A DNA stretch of 64,000 nucleotides from an uncultured Paracoccaceae bacterium (lineage in GTDB: Bacteria; Pseudomonadota; Alphaproteobacteria; Rhodobacterales; Rhodobacteraceae): positions 50,751 to 114,750 of the forward strand of contig CAMFGW010000007.1 in NCBI GenBank assembly GCA_945952025.1, written 5' to 3'. The notes beneath the pieces were generated by a model that saw only the letters and a list, made by a program, of their open reading frames with translations, did no database searches and was not told where the DNA came from. Each line of letters starts with the position of its first letter. The first letter of the stretch is position 1. A program made the position numbers and the translations under genes. This document shows positions 51,837 to 59,978 of the stretch, one piece after another.

Positions 51837-52559
51837 TCAGCGGCGGTCGCCAAAGAACTGCATCAGCATCATGAAGAGGTTGAGGAAGTCCAGGTAGAGC
51901 TTCAGCGCCCCCATGATCGCGGCCTTGCCCAGCCATTCGGCATCGCCGACCTGCGCATGGCCCACATACTCGGCCTTGATCGTCTGCGTGTCGAAGGCGG
52001 TCAGGCCGGCGAAGATCAGCACGCCGGCGACCGAGATCGCGAAGGAGATCGCGGGCGAGCCGAGGAACAGGTTCACCAGCGAGGCGATGATGAGGCCGAT
52101 CAGGCCCATCAACAGGAAGGCCCCGATCGGCGACAGGTCACGCTTGGTCGTGTAGCCGTAAAGCGACAGGCCCGCGAAGGCCGCCGCCGAGATGAAGAAG
52201 GTCTGGGCGATCGACACGCCGGTATAGGCGACGAAGATCGACGAGATCGACAGGCCCATCAGCGCGGCATAGGCGTAGAACACCAGCTGCGCGGTCGCCG
52301 CCGACATCCGGTTCAGCATGGCGCCGAAGGCAAAGACGATGGCCAGGGGCGCGAAGATCACGACCCACTTGAGCCCGGAGCCCCAGATCGCCTGGACGAG
52401 CGCTTCGTTGGTGCCGACGGCCCATGCCACCAGTCCGGTCAGCGCAACGCCGACGGCCATGGTGCCGTAGACCTTGTTCATATGGGCGCGAAGGCCCTCG
52501 TCAATGGCGCTGACGCCGGCGCCGACGCGCCCGGTGTCCACAGTACGGTACTCAGCCAT
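51837..52559 (-). CDS. Bax inhibitor-1/YccA family membrane protein
   Basis: A 240-residue protein with seven transmembrane segments. Conserved TFFISAAAFAGLSLYGY and GLTAFDTQTIK identify BI-1; the latter carries one Asp of the pH-sensing pair. Homologues are calcium-leak channels or inhibit FtsH (YccA). A strong AAGGAGG precedes the ATG at 52559. Confidence 0.92.
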   Translation of the reverse strand: MAEYRTVDTGRVGAGVSAIDEGLRAHMNKVYGTMAVGVALTGLVAWAVGTNEALVQAIWGSGLKWVVIFAPLAIVFAFGAMLNRMSAATAQLVFYAYAALMGLSISSIFVAYTGVSIAQTFFISAAAFAGLSLYGYTTKRDLSPIGAFLLMGLIGLIIASLVNLFLGSPAISFAISVAGVLIFAGLTAFDTQTIKAEYVGHAQVGDAEWLGKAAIMGALKLYLDFLNLFMMLMQFFGDRR

Positions 52560-52684
52560 GAAGCCCTCCTTGTGCATTTCACCCCACTCGGTCGCGCACC
52601 TGCGCGCCAGTGGTTTGCGGTGAATATTGGCGCAAGGGGGGCGGAATTCAAGTCGCGCGCCTGTGGAAAAGGCCGGGTGTGGCC

Positions 52685-53719
52685 TCAAACGCCCCCGATG
52701 TCGCCCCCAACGGTGACGACGATCTTGCCCGTGGCCCGCCGCTCGCGCAGAAGCGTGAAGCCCTCGCCTGCCGCCTCGAAGGGCAGAAGGTGGCTCACAT
52801 GGGGGTCGAGCGCCCCCGCGCCCTGCCAGTCCAGAAGCTGCGCCAGGAGGCCGGTCAGGACATCGGGCGCAAAGCTCTGGTAGCCGCCGAAATAGACGCC
52901 GATCGCCTCGATGTTCTTGACGAGCATCAGGTTCGCCGGAAACTGCGGCACATCGCCCCCGGCGAAGCCGATGACCAGGAATCGCCCCTCCGGCCGAAGC
53001 GCGCCGAGCGCGCCAAGCGCCATCTCGCCCCCGACCGTGTCATAGATCACATCCGCGCCGCCAAGCGCCTTCAGCCGCGCCTTCAGGTCGAGCCCCGCCT
53101 CGGCGCTGTCGATCAGCATCTCGGCCCCCGCCTTGGCCGCGACGGCAAGCCGGTCGGCCCCCCGCGCGACAGCTATGACCCGCGCGCCCATCCGCCGGCC
53201 GATGGCCACGGCGGTCAGCCCGACGCCCCCCGCCGCCCCGGTGACGACCAGCGTCTCGCCGGCCTTCAACCGTCCCCGGCGGTCGAGCGCCAGGAGCGAA
53301 GTGCCATAGGCGATCTGGAAGGCCGCCGCCGTCACCCAGTCCATTGCGTCCGGCAGCGGCAGGCAGCGGTCGGCCGGCGCGATTGCGTATTCGGCGAGCC
53401 CGCCCGCGTCCGTCAGCACCGCCACACGGGCGCCGATCGCGGGGGAAAGGACACCCTGGCCGTGTGCGACGACCCTGCCGGCAAGCTCCATCCCCGGCGT
53501 GTAGGGAGGAGTCGCCCGGACCTGATACCGGCCGTCGATCTGCAGCAGGTCCGCGAAGTTCAGACCGCAGGCCGCGACCTGAATAAGCACCTCGCCCGGA
53601 CCGGGATCGGGGCGGGCAATGCGTCCATTTGCCGGGTCCGTTCCCCGTTCCGCGACCTGCCAGGCGCGCATGGTCGAAGGGAGCGGAGGGGCGGAAGAGG
53701 TGGAAGAATCGGATGCCAT
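52685..53719 (-). CDS. Quinone oxidoreductase-like zinc-type alcohol dehydrogenase family protein
   Basis: A 344-residue MDR-superfamily reductase: N-terminal GroES-like domain (CGLNFADLLQIDGRYQ), then a Rossmann domain with VTGAAGGVGLTAVAIG. It lacks the catalytic-zinc cysteines and matches NADPH:quinone oxidoreductases. ATG at 53719 has AAAGG upstream; ATG at 53671 (MRAWQVAERG) is an alternative nearer to the family start. Confidence 0.87.
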   Translation of the reverse strand: MASDSSTSSAPPLPSTMRAWQVAERGTDPANGRIARPDPGPGEVLIQVAACGLNFADLLQIDGRYQVRATPPYTPGMELAGRVVAHGQGVLSPAIGARVAVLTDAGGLAEYAIAPADRCLPLPDAMDWVTAAAFQIAYGTSLLALDRRGRLKAGETLVVTGAAGGVGLTAVAIGRRMGARVIAVARGADRLAVAAKAGAEMLIDSAEAGLDLKARLKALGGADVIYDTVGGEMALGALGALRPEGRFLVIGFAGGDVPQFPANLMLVKNIEAIGVYFGGYQSFAPDVLTGLLAQLLDWQGAGALDPHVSHLLPFEAAGEGFTLLRERRATGKIVVTVGGDIGGV

Positions 53720-54113
53720 GATGGGCCTTTCGTAACAGTCGAGGCGCCTGAGAGGAAATGTTGCCCTATCGGCGGCAGTTGGCCCCCCTGCGGCCGGAAC
53801 ACCCGGCCAATTTCCGCCTATGGGTGCGCCTCTCGCATCCTGCAAGGCGCTGCCGGGTGTCGGTTCGCATTCCGCATGGTTGCGCGCATGGGTTGTCGCG
53901 AACGGAAAGGTTCGCCTCGCCAAGCACTTGCAAATTCGCATGGTGGGGAACCCGCCCTTGGACCCCGGATCGCCCGGTTCACAGCGGGCCCGCGCAAAAA
54001 GAAATTTCCAAAATTCGATTCCTGATGCTAATTTGTATTCACCATTACGTCGTAGGCGGTCAGGGTAAGCCTGATGGACTACCGCCCTGAGTTGTTCCAA
54101 TCGGAGAGAATTT
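53720..54113. promoter_or_regulatory. Divergent intergenic region with nested palindrome
   Basis: 394 bp between the reductase gene and the HTH gene. Near the HTH start is a nested palindrome: outer GGCGGT (54055-54060) with ACCGCC (54081-54086), inner TCAGG-GTAAG-CCTGA (54060-54074). It lies 28 nt before the ATG, in the expected leader, fitting an autoregulatory operator or RNA hairpin. An AT-rich patch (53996-54050) probably holds the promoter. No gene recognised. Confidence 0.5.
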
Positions 54114-54476
54114 ATGAAGCATCCCGTCGATGTTCACGTCGGCAAGCGTGTTCGCAACCGCCGCTGGCTGGTGGGCATGACCCAGCAGCAGCTGGCCGAC
54201 AAGATCGGCGTGAAGTTTCAGCAGGTCCAGAAGTATGAAACCGGCATGAACCGGATTTCGGCTTCGCGGCTTTGGGATATCTCCGACGCGCTCGGCGTTC
54301 CGATCGCCTTCTTCTTCGAAGGGCTTTCCGAGCAGACCCCGGTCGCCGACGAGCACCTGGGTGACATCATGGCCGACAAGGAGGCGCTCATGCTCGTGCG
54401 CTCCTACTATGCCATCCCCGAGGCGCAGCGGCGCCGGCTCTTCGATCTGGCGCGCGTCCTGTCCGACGCCGCCTGA
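54114..54476 (+). CDS. HTH XRE-type regulator (PraR/PhrR-like)
   Basis: A 120-residue regulator with a Cro/CI helix-turn-helix (MTQQQLADKIGVKFQQVQKY, about residues 22-41) and the conserved stretch RISASRLWDISDALGVPIAFFF. It fits the alphaproteobacterial PraR/PhrR family, which controls surface attachment, quorum sensing or stress in rhizobia. GGAGAGAA precedes the ATG. A phosphatase gene follows after 2 nt. Confidence 0.88.
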   Translation: MKHPVDVHVGKRVRNRRWLVGMTQQQLADKIGVKFQQVQKYETGMNRISASRLWDISDALGVPIAFFFEGLSEQTPVADEHLGDIMADKEALMLVRSYYAIPEAQRRRLFDLARVLSDAA

Positions 54477-54478
54477 GC

Positions 54479-55282
54479 GTGAGGGCAACGGTCGATCCGG
54501 CGCGCCTCTGGCCGGTGGCCGAGGCCTTGGCTGACGCCGCCCGCGTGGCCATCCTGCCCTGGTTCAGGGCCGAAGGGCTTTCGGCCGACAACAAGCTTGC
54601 GGGCGGCTTCGATCCGGTGACCGAGGCCGACCGCGCCGCCGAACAGGCGATGCGCGGTGTTCTGGCCCGGCTCAGGCCCGATGACGCGATCCTTGGCGAG
54701 GAATTTGGCGCGACCCCCGGCACCACCGGCCTGACCTGGGTCCTGGACCCGATCGACGGCACTCGCGCCTTCCTCTCCGGCACACCGACCTGGGGCGTCC
54801 TGATTGCGCTTTCCGACCGCGAAGGCCCGATCCTCGGCATCATCGACCAGCCCTATATCGGCGAACGGTTCGCGGGCGGCCTTGGCCGGGCGGGCCTGTC
54901 CGGCCCCCTTGGCACCCGCCCGCTGCGGACCCGCGCCCCCCGGCCGCTCGCCGAAGCGATCCTCTTCACCACCTTTCCCGAAGTCGGCACCAAAGCCGAG
55001 GGGGCAGCCTTTGCCGACCTTGCGCGCCGGATGCGCCTGACCCGCTACGGCTGTGACTGCTATGCCTACGGGCTGGTCGCGGCGGGGCAGATCGACCTTG
55101 TGGTCGAGGCGGGGCTTGCGCCCTACGACGTGCAGGGCCCGATCGCGGTGATCGAGGCGGCAGGTGGCATCGTCACCGACTGGCGCGGCGGCCCGGCCCA
55201 TCAGGGCGGCCGCATCCTGGCCGCCGCGAATGCCGGGGTCCACGCCGAAGCTCTGGCGGTGCTGTCCGGCACGCCGGACTGA
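54479..55282 (+). CDS. hisN: HisN-type histidinol-phosphatase (inositol monophosphatase family)
   Basis: A 267-residue metal-dependent phosphatase: GEEFG, WVLDPIDGTRAFLSG and the late PYDVQGPIAVIEAAGG motif define the IMPase fold. The TRAFLSGTPTWG form resembles HisN, which dephosphorylates histidinol phosphate. Start is GTG at 54479, 2 nt after the regulator stop. Convergent with an MFS gene, 3 nt apart. Confidence 0.85.
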   Translation: MRATVDPARLWPVAEALADAARVAILPWFRAEGLSADNKLAGGFDPVTEADRAAEQAMRGVLARLRPDDAILGEEFGATPGTTGLTWVLDPIDGTRAFLSGTPTWGVLIALSDREGPILGIIDQPYIGERFAGGLGRAGLSGPLGTRPLRTRAPRPLAEAILFTTFPEVGTKAEGAAFADLARRMRLTRYGCDCYAYGLVAAGQIDLVVEAGLAPYDVQGPIAVIEAAGGIVTDWRGGPAHQGGRILAAANAGVHAEALAVLSGTPD

Positions 55283-55285
55283 CCG

Positions 55286-56557
55286 TCAGGCCGCCCCGCC
55301 GCCCGCCCCAGTGCCCGCCCCAGTGCCCGCCCTTGGCCGCATCACCAGCCAGATGAGGGCACCGCCGGCAAGGACGAGGAAGGGCAGCATGGCGATGTTG
55401 ACCGCCTGCCAGCCCGCGATGACACTCGTCCCCGAACAATTCATCAGCGTGCCCGACGACAGCGAAGCCGCCGTGACCCCCCCGAACACCACGAAATCGT
55501 TGATGCCCTGGATCCTGCCCCGCTCTTCCGGCCGGTAGGCCGAGGTCAGAAGCGTCGTCGCGCCGATGAAGCCGAAGTTCCAGCCGATGCCCAGCAGGAC
55601 CAGCGCCCCGAAGAACTTCTCAAGCTCGACCCCCGACAGCGCCACCGCCCCGGCGCAGGCCAGGATCACCAGGCCCGTGCCGACGATCTTCGGCGCTCCG
55701 AAGCGGTTGATCAGGTGGCCGGTGAAGAACGAGGGGATATACATCGCCAGCACGTGCGCCGACACGATGTCGGCCGCGTGGCTCTTGTCATAGCCGCAGC
55801 CGACGACCGCGAGCGGGGTCGAGGTCATCACGAGGTTCATCAGCGCGTAGGACACCATGGCGCAGATCATCGCGACGACGATGGTCGGATCGCGCAGCAG
55901 TTCGCTGCGGCTGCGCCCGCCCTCGGCCACCGCGCCCGTGCCATGGGCCCCCTTCGGTGCCTTGAGCGCGAAAAAGAGGAATGAGCCGACGATATTCAGC
56001 ACCACGACGGCGGCATAGGTGCCAAGGAAGGTCACGGCCATCGCGTCCGAAGTCAGCTTCACGAGTTGCGGACCGACGAGCGCCGAGGCCAGCCCCCCGG
56101 CCATGACGTAGGAGATCGCCTTGGGCCGGAACTCCGCACTCGCGCCATCGGCGGCGGCGAAGCGGTAGAAGCCCTGAGCCGACATATAGAGCCCGGTCAG
56201 GAGCGAGCCGGCCAGGAACAGGACGAACGACCCCCGCATCAGCCCCCAGGCCGCCAGCGCGGCACCAACCGCGCCGCCCATGGCCCCGACCCAAAAGCCG
56301 AAGGCCCGGCCCTTGGCGCTCATCAGCGCCGACAGCGGGTTCGCCGCGAGCATCGAGCCGAGGACGATCATCGAAATGGGCAGCGTTGCCCAGCAGGGGT
56401 TCGGTGAAAGGACATGACCGGCCAGGCCGCCGACGATGAAGATCATCGGCATCTGCGCCCCCATGATGGCCTGCGCGGCCACCAGGATGAGCACGTTCCG
56501 TCTGGCCTGACGGTCGTCTTCGGTGGCGGGCGGGGCGGGGGGGGCGCTGGCTGTCAT
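55286..56557 (-). CDS. MFS transporter
   Basis: A 423-residue major facilitator protein with about 12 transmembrane segments. The conserved loop between TM2 and TM3 reads PLSALMSAKGRAFGFWVG. The C-terminal tail (GTGAGTGAGG) is coded by a 12-bp tandem repeat at 55301-55332. Substrate unknown. Copy G of the dispersed repeat fills the gap upstream of this gene but belongs in sense to the preceding xth gene. Confidence 0.88.
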   Translation of the reverse strand: MTASAPPAPPATEDDRQARRNVLILVAAQAIMGAQMPMIFIVGGLAGHVLSPNPCWATLPISMIVLGSMLAANPLSALMSAKGRAFGFWVGAMGGAVGAALAAWGLMRGSFVLFLAGSLLTGLYMSAQGFYRFAAADGASAEFRPKAISYVMAGGLASALVGPQLVKLTSDAMAVTFLGTYAAVVVLNIVGSFLFFALKAPKGAHGTGAVAEGGRSRSELLRDPTIVVAMICAMVSYALMNLVMTSTPLAVVGCGYDKSHAADIVSAHVLAMYIPSFFTGHLINRFGAPKIVGTGLVILACAGAVALSGVELEKFFGALVLLGIGWNFGFIGATTLLTSAYRPEERGRIQGINDFVVFGGVTAASLSSGTLMNCSGTSVIAGWQAVNIAMLPFLVLAGGALIWLVMRPRAGTGAGTGAGGGAA

Positions 56558-56632
56558 GATGGCGCGACAGAAGCAGGTCGGCCCCCTTTAGGCAAGGGGG
56601 CGCGCTTGGGCCGCGAAGGCGGGGCAGGGCAG

Positions 56633-56827
56633 GGCCGGGCGGGATCAGGAAACGCGACCCGCGTTTCCCCCGCCCGTCGTGGGAACGGTGCCGCTGGACC
56701 GCTGATGTCCTGAACCACCAAAGGCCAGCGCCCGCCATGGGCGGGGCGGGCGCTGGCCGGTGGCTTTGGGCCACCGGCCGGGACAGGTGGATAGGCCTTC
56801 GCATGGGAGGGTCAATGGCCCCTGCCA
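56633..56827 (-). repeat. Dispersed intergenic repeat, copy G (short form)
   Basis: Reverse orientation, starting 22 nt after the xth stop. It lacks about 25-30 bp after the central GC stem that the long form has. As a result the central palindrome is longer, joining GGCCAGCGCCCGCC with GGCGGGCGCTGGCC. The terminal stem GGAAACGCG/CGCGTTTCC is intact; the opening stem has one mismatch (CCCTCCCA). Confidence 0.88.
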
Positions 56828-56849
56828 CCCGTAACCGCAGCGCCCGGAC

Positions 56850-57632
56850 CTAGCCCCGAAGCCGCACCCAGACGGGCACATGGTCGGACGGCTTGTCGCC
56901 CGCCCGCTCGTCCCGGTCGATGCCCGCCTCCTCCAGCCGGTCGGCGGCCTGCGCGCTGAGAAGCAGGTGGTCGATGCGGATGCCGTTGTTCCGCTGCCAG
57001 GCGCCCGCCTGATAGTCCCAGAAGGTATAGACCCCGTCGCCGGGCATCTTCTGCCGCACGGCATCGGTGAACCCCAGCCAGAGAAGCCTGCGGAACTCCT
57101 GCCGCGCCTCGGGACTGTAGAGCGCATCGGCGACCCAGGCCTCGGGCTTCTTCGCGTCGACGGGCTCGGGAATAACATTGTAGTCCCCCCCCATCACCAC
57201 AGCCTCTTCGGTGGCCAGCAACTCGGCCGCCCGCGCGCGCAGGCGCGCCATCCAGGCGAGCTTGTAGTCGAACTTCGGCCCCGGCATCGGGTTGCCATTC
57301 GGCAGGTAAAGCCCCGCGACCCGCACCGGGCGGCCTTCGCCCAGGACGCGCGCCTCGATCCAGCGGGCCTGATCGTCGGACGGATCGCCCGGCAACCCGC
57401 GGCGGATGTCCTCGAGCGGCAGGCGCGACAGGATCGCCACGCCGTTGAAACCCTTCTGCCCATGCGTCTCGACCCGGTAGCCGAGCGCCTGAAGCTCATC
57501 CCTCGGGAAGGCCTCGTCGACCGACTTGATCTCTTGCAGGACCGCAACGTCGGGCGCGGCGCGGCCGAGCCATCCGGCCAGCGCCTCGGCCCGCGCCTTG
57601 ATGCCGTTGATGTTGAAGGTCGCGATCTTCAC
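56850..57632 (-). CDS. xth: Exodeoxyribonuclease III
   Basis: A 260-residue EEP-family nuclease for base-excision repair: MKIATFNINGIKARAEAL start, LQEIKSVDEAFP (metal Glu), GGDYNVIPEPVD and SDHVPVWVRL (catalytic Asp-His). Its stop is followed by repeat copy G. It begins 21 nt after the erpA stop, so the two are likely co-transcribed. Confidence 0.95.
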   Translation of the reverse strand: MKIATFNINGIKARAEALAGWLGRAAPDVAVLQEIKSVDEAFPRDELQALGYRVETHGQKGFNGVAILSRLPLEDIRRGLPGDPSDDQARWIEARVLGEGRPVRVAGLYLPNGNPMPGPKFDYKLAWMARLRARAAELLATEEAVVMGGDYNVIPEPVDAKKPEAWVADALYSPEARQEFRRLLWLGFTDAVRQKMPGDGVYTFWDYQAGAWQRNNGIRIDHLLLSAQAADRLEEAGIDRDERAGDKPSDHVPVWVRLRG

Positions 57633-57653
57633 AGGTTCAAGCCCCCGGGCCGG

Positions 57654-57977
57654 TCAGATCGAAAAGCTCGTCCCGCAGCCGCAGGACGAGGTGGCGTTGG
57701 GGTTTTCCACGACGAAGCGCGCGCCGATCAACTCGTCGGAAAAGTCGATGGTGGCGTTGGACAGGAAGGGCAGCGACACCGGGTCGATCAGCACCCGCTC
57801 GCCCGCGCCTTCCAGCACCAGGTCGTCCCCGGCCGCCTCATCCAGCCGGATGTCATACTGAAATCCCGAGCAGCCGCCGCCCAGGATGGCGACGCGCAGC
57901 GCCTTGCCGTCGTGGCCGGCGCCGATCTCGGCAAGCCGCGCGAAGGCGCGTTCGGTGACGTTGGGGGGCAGGTTCAT
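57654..57977 (-). CDS. erpA: Iron-sulfur cluster insertion protein ErpA (HesB/IscA family)
   Basis: A 107-residue A-type carrier with the three cluster cysteines in GGGCSGFQY and TSSCGCGTSF. Delivers Fe-S clusters to apoproteins. ATG at 57977 by homology (MNLPPNVTERAFARL). Divergent from dgt with 97 bp between them. Confidence 0.94.
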   Translation of the reverse strand: MNLPPNVTERAFARLAEIGAGHDGKALRVAILGGGCSGFQYDIRLDEAAGDDLVLEGAGERVLIDPVSLPFLSNATIDFSDELIGARFVVENPNATSSCGCGTSFSI

Positions 57978-58074
57978 GTTTCGGTCCCCTTGGGCAGACG
58001 GGCCACACGGGCCAATATGTCCCAATATAACTCCCTTCGGGCGCCCCACAAGGCGCCCCAACCGAACGGACGCC

Positions 58075-59253
58075 ATGGCGCTTGCCCCCTATGCCTGCCA
58101 ACCCGAGGCCAGCCGGGGCCGGCTCTACCCCGAGGACCTCTCGACTTTCCGCTCGGATTTCCAGCGCGATCGCGACCGGATCATCCATTCCTCGGCCTTC
58201 CGGAGGCTGAAGCACAAGACGCAGGTTTTCGTCGAGCATGAGGGCGACTACTACCGCACGCGCCTCACCCACACGATCGAGGTGGCGCAGGTCGCGCGCA
58301 CCATTGCCGGGACGCTCGGGCTGAATACCGATCTGGCCGAGGCGGTGGCGCTGGCCCATGACCTGGGCCATCCGCCCTTCGGCCATACCGGCGAGGATGC
58401 GCTGGCCGAGCTGATGAAGCCCTATGGCGGGTTTGACCACAACGCCCAGGCGCTGCGCATCGTGACCTCGCTCGAGCGGCACTATGCGGGGTTCGACGGG
58501 CTGAACCTGACCTGGGACACGCTCGAGGGCATGGCCAAGCACAACGGGCCGGTGACGGGGCCCTTTGCGCGCGGCGCCCATTCGGTCGTGGAGGGCGAGC
58601 CCTTGCCCTATGCGCTGGCCGAGGTGAATGCCCTGATGGACCTGGACCTCTCGACCTTCGCGAGCGCCGAGGCGCAGGTGGCCGCCGTTGCCGACGACGT
58701 GGCCTACAATCACCACGACCTGCATGACGGGCTGCGGGCGGGGCTTTTCACCGAGGCCGACCTGATGGAGCTGCCCGTGACCGGCCCGGCCTTCGCCGAG
58801 GTCGACCGCGCCTTTCCGGGCCTTGACCCGATGCGGCGGCGGCACGAGGCGCTGCGGCGCGTCTTCGGCGTGATGGTCGAGGATGTGATCGCCGTCGCCC
58901 GCACCCGGCTTCAGGCAAGCCAGCCCCAGTCACCGGACGAGATCCGGGCGATGGAGGGGCCGATCATCCGGTTTTCGAAGCCGCTTTTCCAGAACCTCAA
59001 GGCGATCAAGGGCTTCCTCTTCACCCGCATGTATCGCGCGCCGACGGTCGTGACCGAGCGCCAGCGGGTGACGGCGATGGTGAACGACCTCTTCCCGCTC
59101 TTTCTGCGCGAGCCCGCTCTTCTGCCGCCGGAATGGGCGCCGGACGTGGCCCGGGCCGGGGATGAGACCGCCCTGGCGCGGGTGGTGCTGGACTATGTGG
59201 CGGGGATGACCGACCGCTTTGCCATTCAGGAACATCGGCGGCTGTTTGGATAG
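58075..59253 (+). CDS. dgt: Deoxyguanosinetriphosphate triphosphohydrolase-like protein
   Basis: A 392-residue HD-domain dNTP triphosphohydrolase: RLTHTIEVAQVAR, ALAHDLGHPPFGHTGE (the HD motif, about residue 103), and VADDVAYNHHDLHDGL. It cleaves dNTP to nucleoside and triphosphate. Intact, ATG 58075. Repeat copy H starts 40 nt beyond the stop. Confidence 0.95.
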   Translation: MALAPYACQPEASRGRLYPEDLSTFRSDFQRDRDRIIHSSAFRRLKHKTQVFVEHEGDYYRTRLTHTIEVAQVARTIAGTLGLNTDLAEAVALAHDLGHPPFGHTGEDALAELMKPYGGFDHNAQALRIVTSLERHYAGFDGLNLTWDTLEGMAKHNGPVTGPFARGAHSVVEGEPLPYALAEVNALMDLDLSTFASAEAQVAAVADDVAYNHHDLHDGLRAGLFTEADLMELPVTGPAFAEVDRAFPGLDPMRRRHEALRRVFGVMVEDVIAVARTRLQASQPQSPDEIRAMEGPIIRFSKPLFQNLKAIKGFLFTRMYRAPTVVTERQRVTAMVNDLFPLFLREPALLPPEWAPDVARAGDETALARVVLDYVAGMTDRFAIQEHRRLFG

Positions 59254-59293
59254 GGCAGGGGCCGGGCCGGTCGTCCAGCCTGTTCGCCCCGGT

Positions 59294-59483
59294 TGGCAGA
59301 GGCCATCTCCTCTGCCATGCGAAGGCCATGCCCTTTGTCCCGCCGGTGGCCCAAAGCCATCGGCCAGCGCCCGCCCCGCCATCGTCGGGCGCTGGCCCTT
59401 TGCGGCTCAGGACATCCGCGGTCCAGTGGCACCGTTCCCGCAGGGGCGGGGGAAACGTATAGGCTTCCTGATCCCGCCCGGCC
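59294..59483 (+). repeat. Dispersed intergenic repeat, copy H (short form)
   Basis: Short form like copy G. The opening stem TGGCAGAGG/CCTCTGCCA carries the same G-C to A-T swap as copy B and is one pair longer. The central stem GCCAGCGCCCG/CGGGCGCTGGC is perfect over 11 bp. The terminal stem is imperfect (GGAAACG/GGCTTCC). It lies 40 nt past the dgt stop in the same sense, and ends 48 bp before the convergent dtd stop. Confidence 0.88.
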
Positions 59484-59531
59484 CGGCCAATCCGCTGTGG
59501 CAGAGGGTCAAACTGACCGAGCGGCGGCCCC

Positions 59532-59969
59532 TTACCCCTCGATCCAGATCGTCACCGGCCCCTGGTTGACCAGCGCCACGTCCATGTCCGCGCCGAACTC
59601 GCCCATCTGGACCGGCACGCCCAGCCCCTTCAGCGCCGCCGCGAAGGTCTGATAGAGCGCCTCGCCCACGGCAGGTGGTGCTGCGGCCGAAAAGCCCGGC
59701 CGGTTCCCCCGCGACGTGTCGGCGGCCAGCGTGAACTGGCTGACGACCAGCGCCGCACCGCCCACATCAAGAAGCGAGCGGTTCATCTTGCCCGCCTCGT
59801 CCTTGAAGATGCGCAGCCGCGCGACCTTGCCGGCCAGCGCCTCGGCCTGTGGCGCCTCATCCCCGGCCATGGCGCAGACCAGGATCATGACCCCCGGCCC
59901 GATGGCGCCCGTCACCCGGTCGCCGACCGTCACCTTCGCCTCGCTGACCCTTTGCACCAGAACCCGCAT
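59532..59969 (-). CDS. dtd: D-aminoacyl-tRNA deacylase
   Basis: A 145-residue DTD with the two signature motifs [17 protein letters not shown] and [11 protein letters not shown] near the C-terminus. It removes D-amino acids and glycine from mischarged tRNA. Intact. It lies 9 nt after the zinc-ribbon gene stop on the same strand. Confidence 0.96.
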   Translation of the reverse strand: MRVLVQRVSEAKVTVGDRVTGAIGPGVMILVCAMAGDEAPQAEALAGKVARLRIFKDEAGKMNRSLLDVGGAALVVSQFTLAADTSRGNRPGFSAAAPPAVGEALYQTFAAALKGLGVPVQMGEFGADMDVALVNQGPVTIWIEG

Positions 59970-59978
59970 TTTGCCCCC

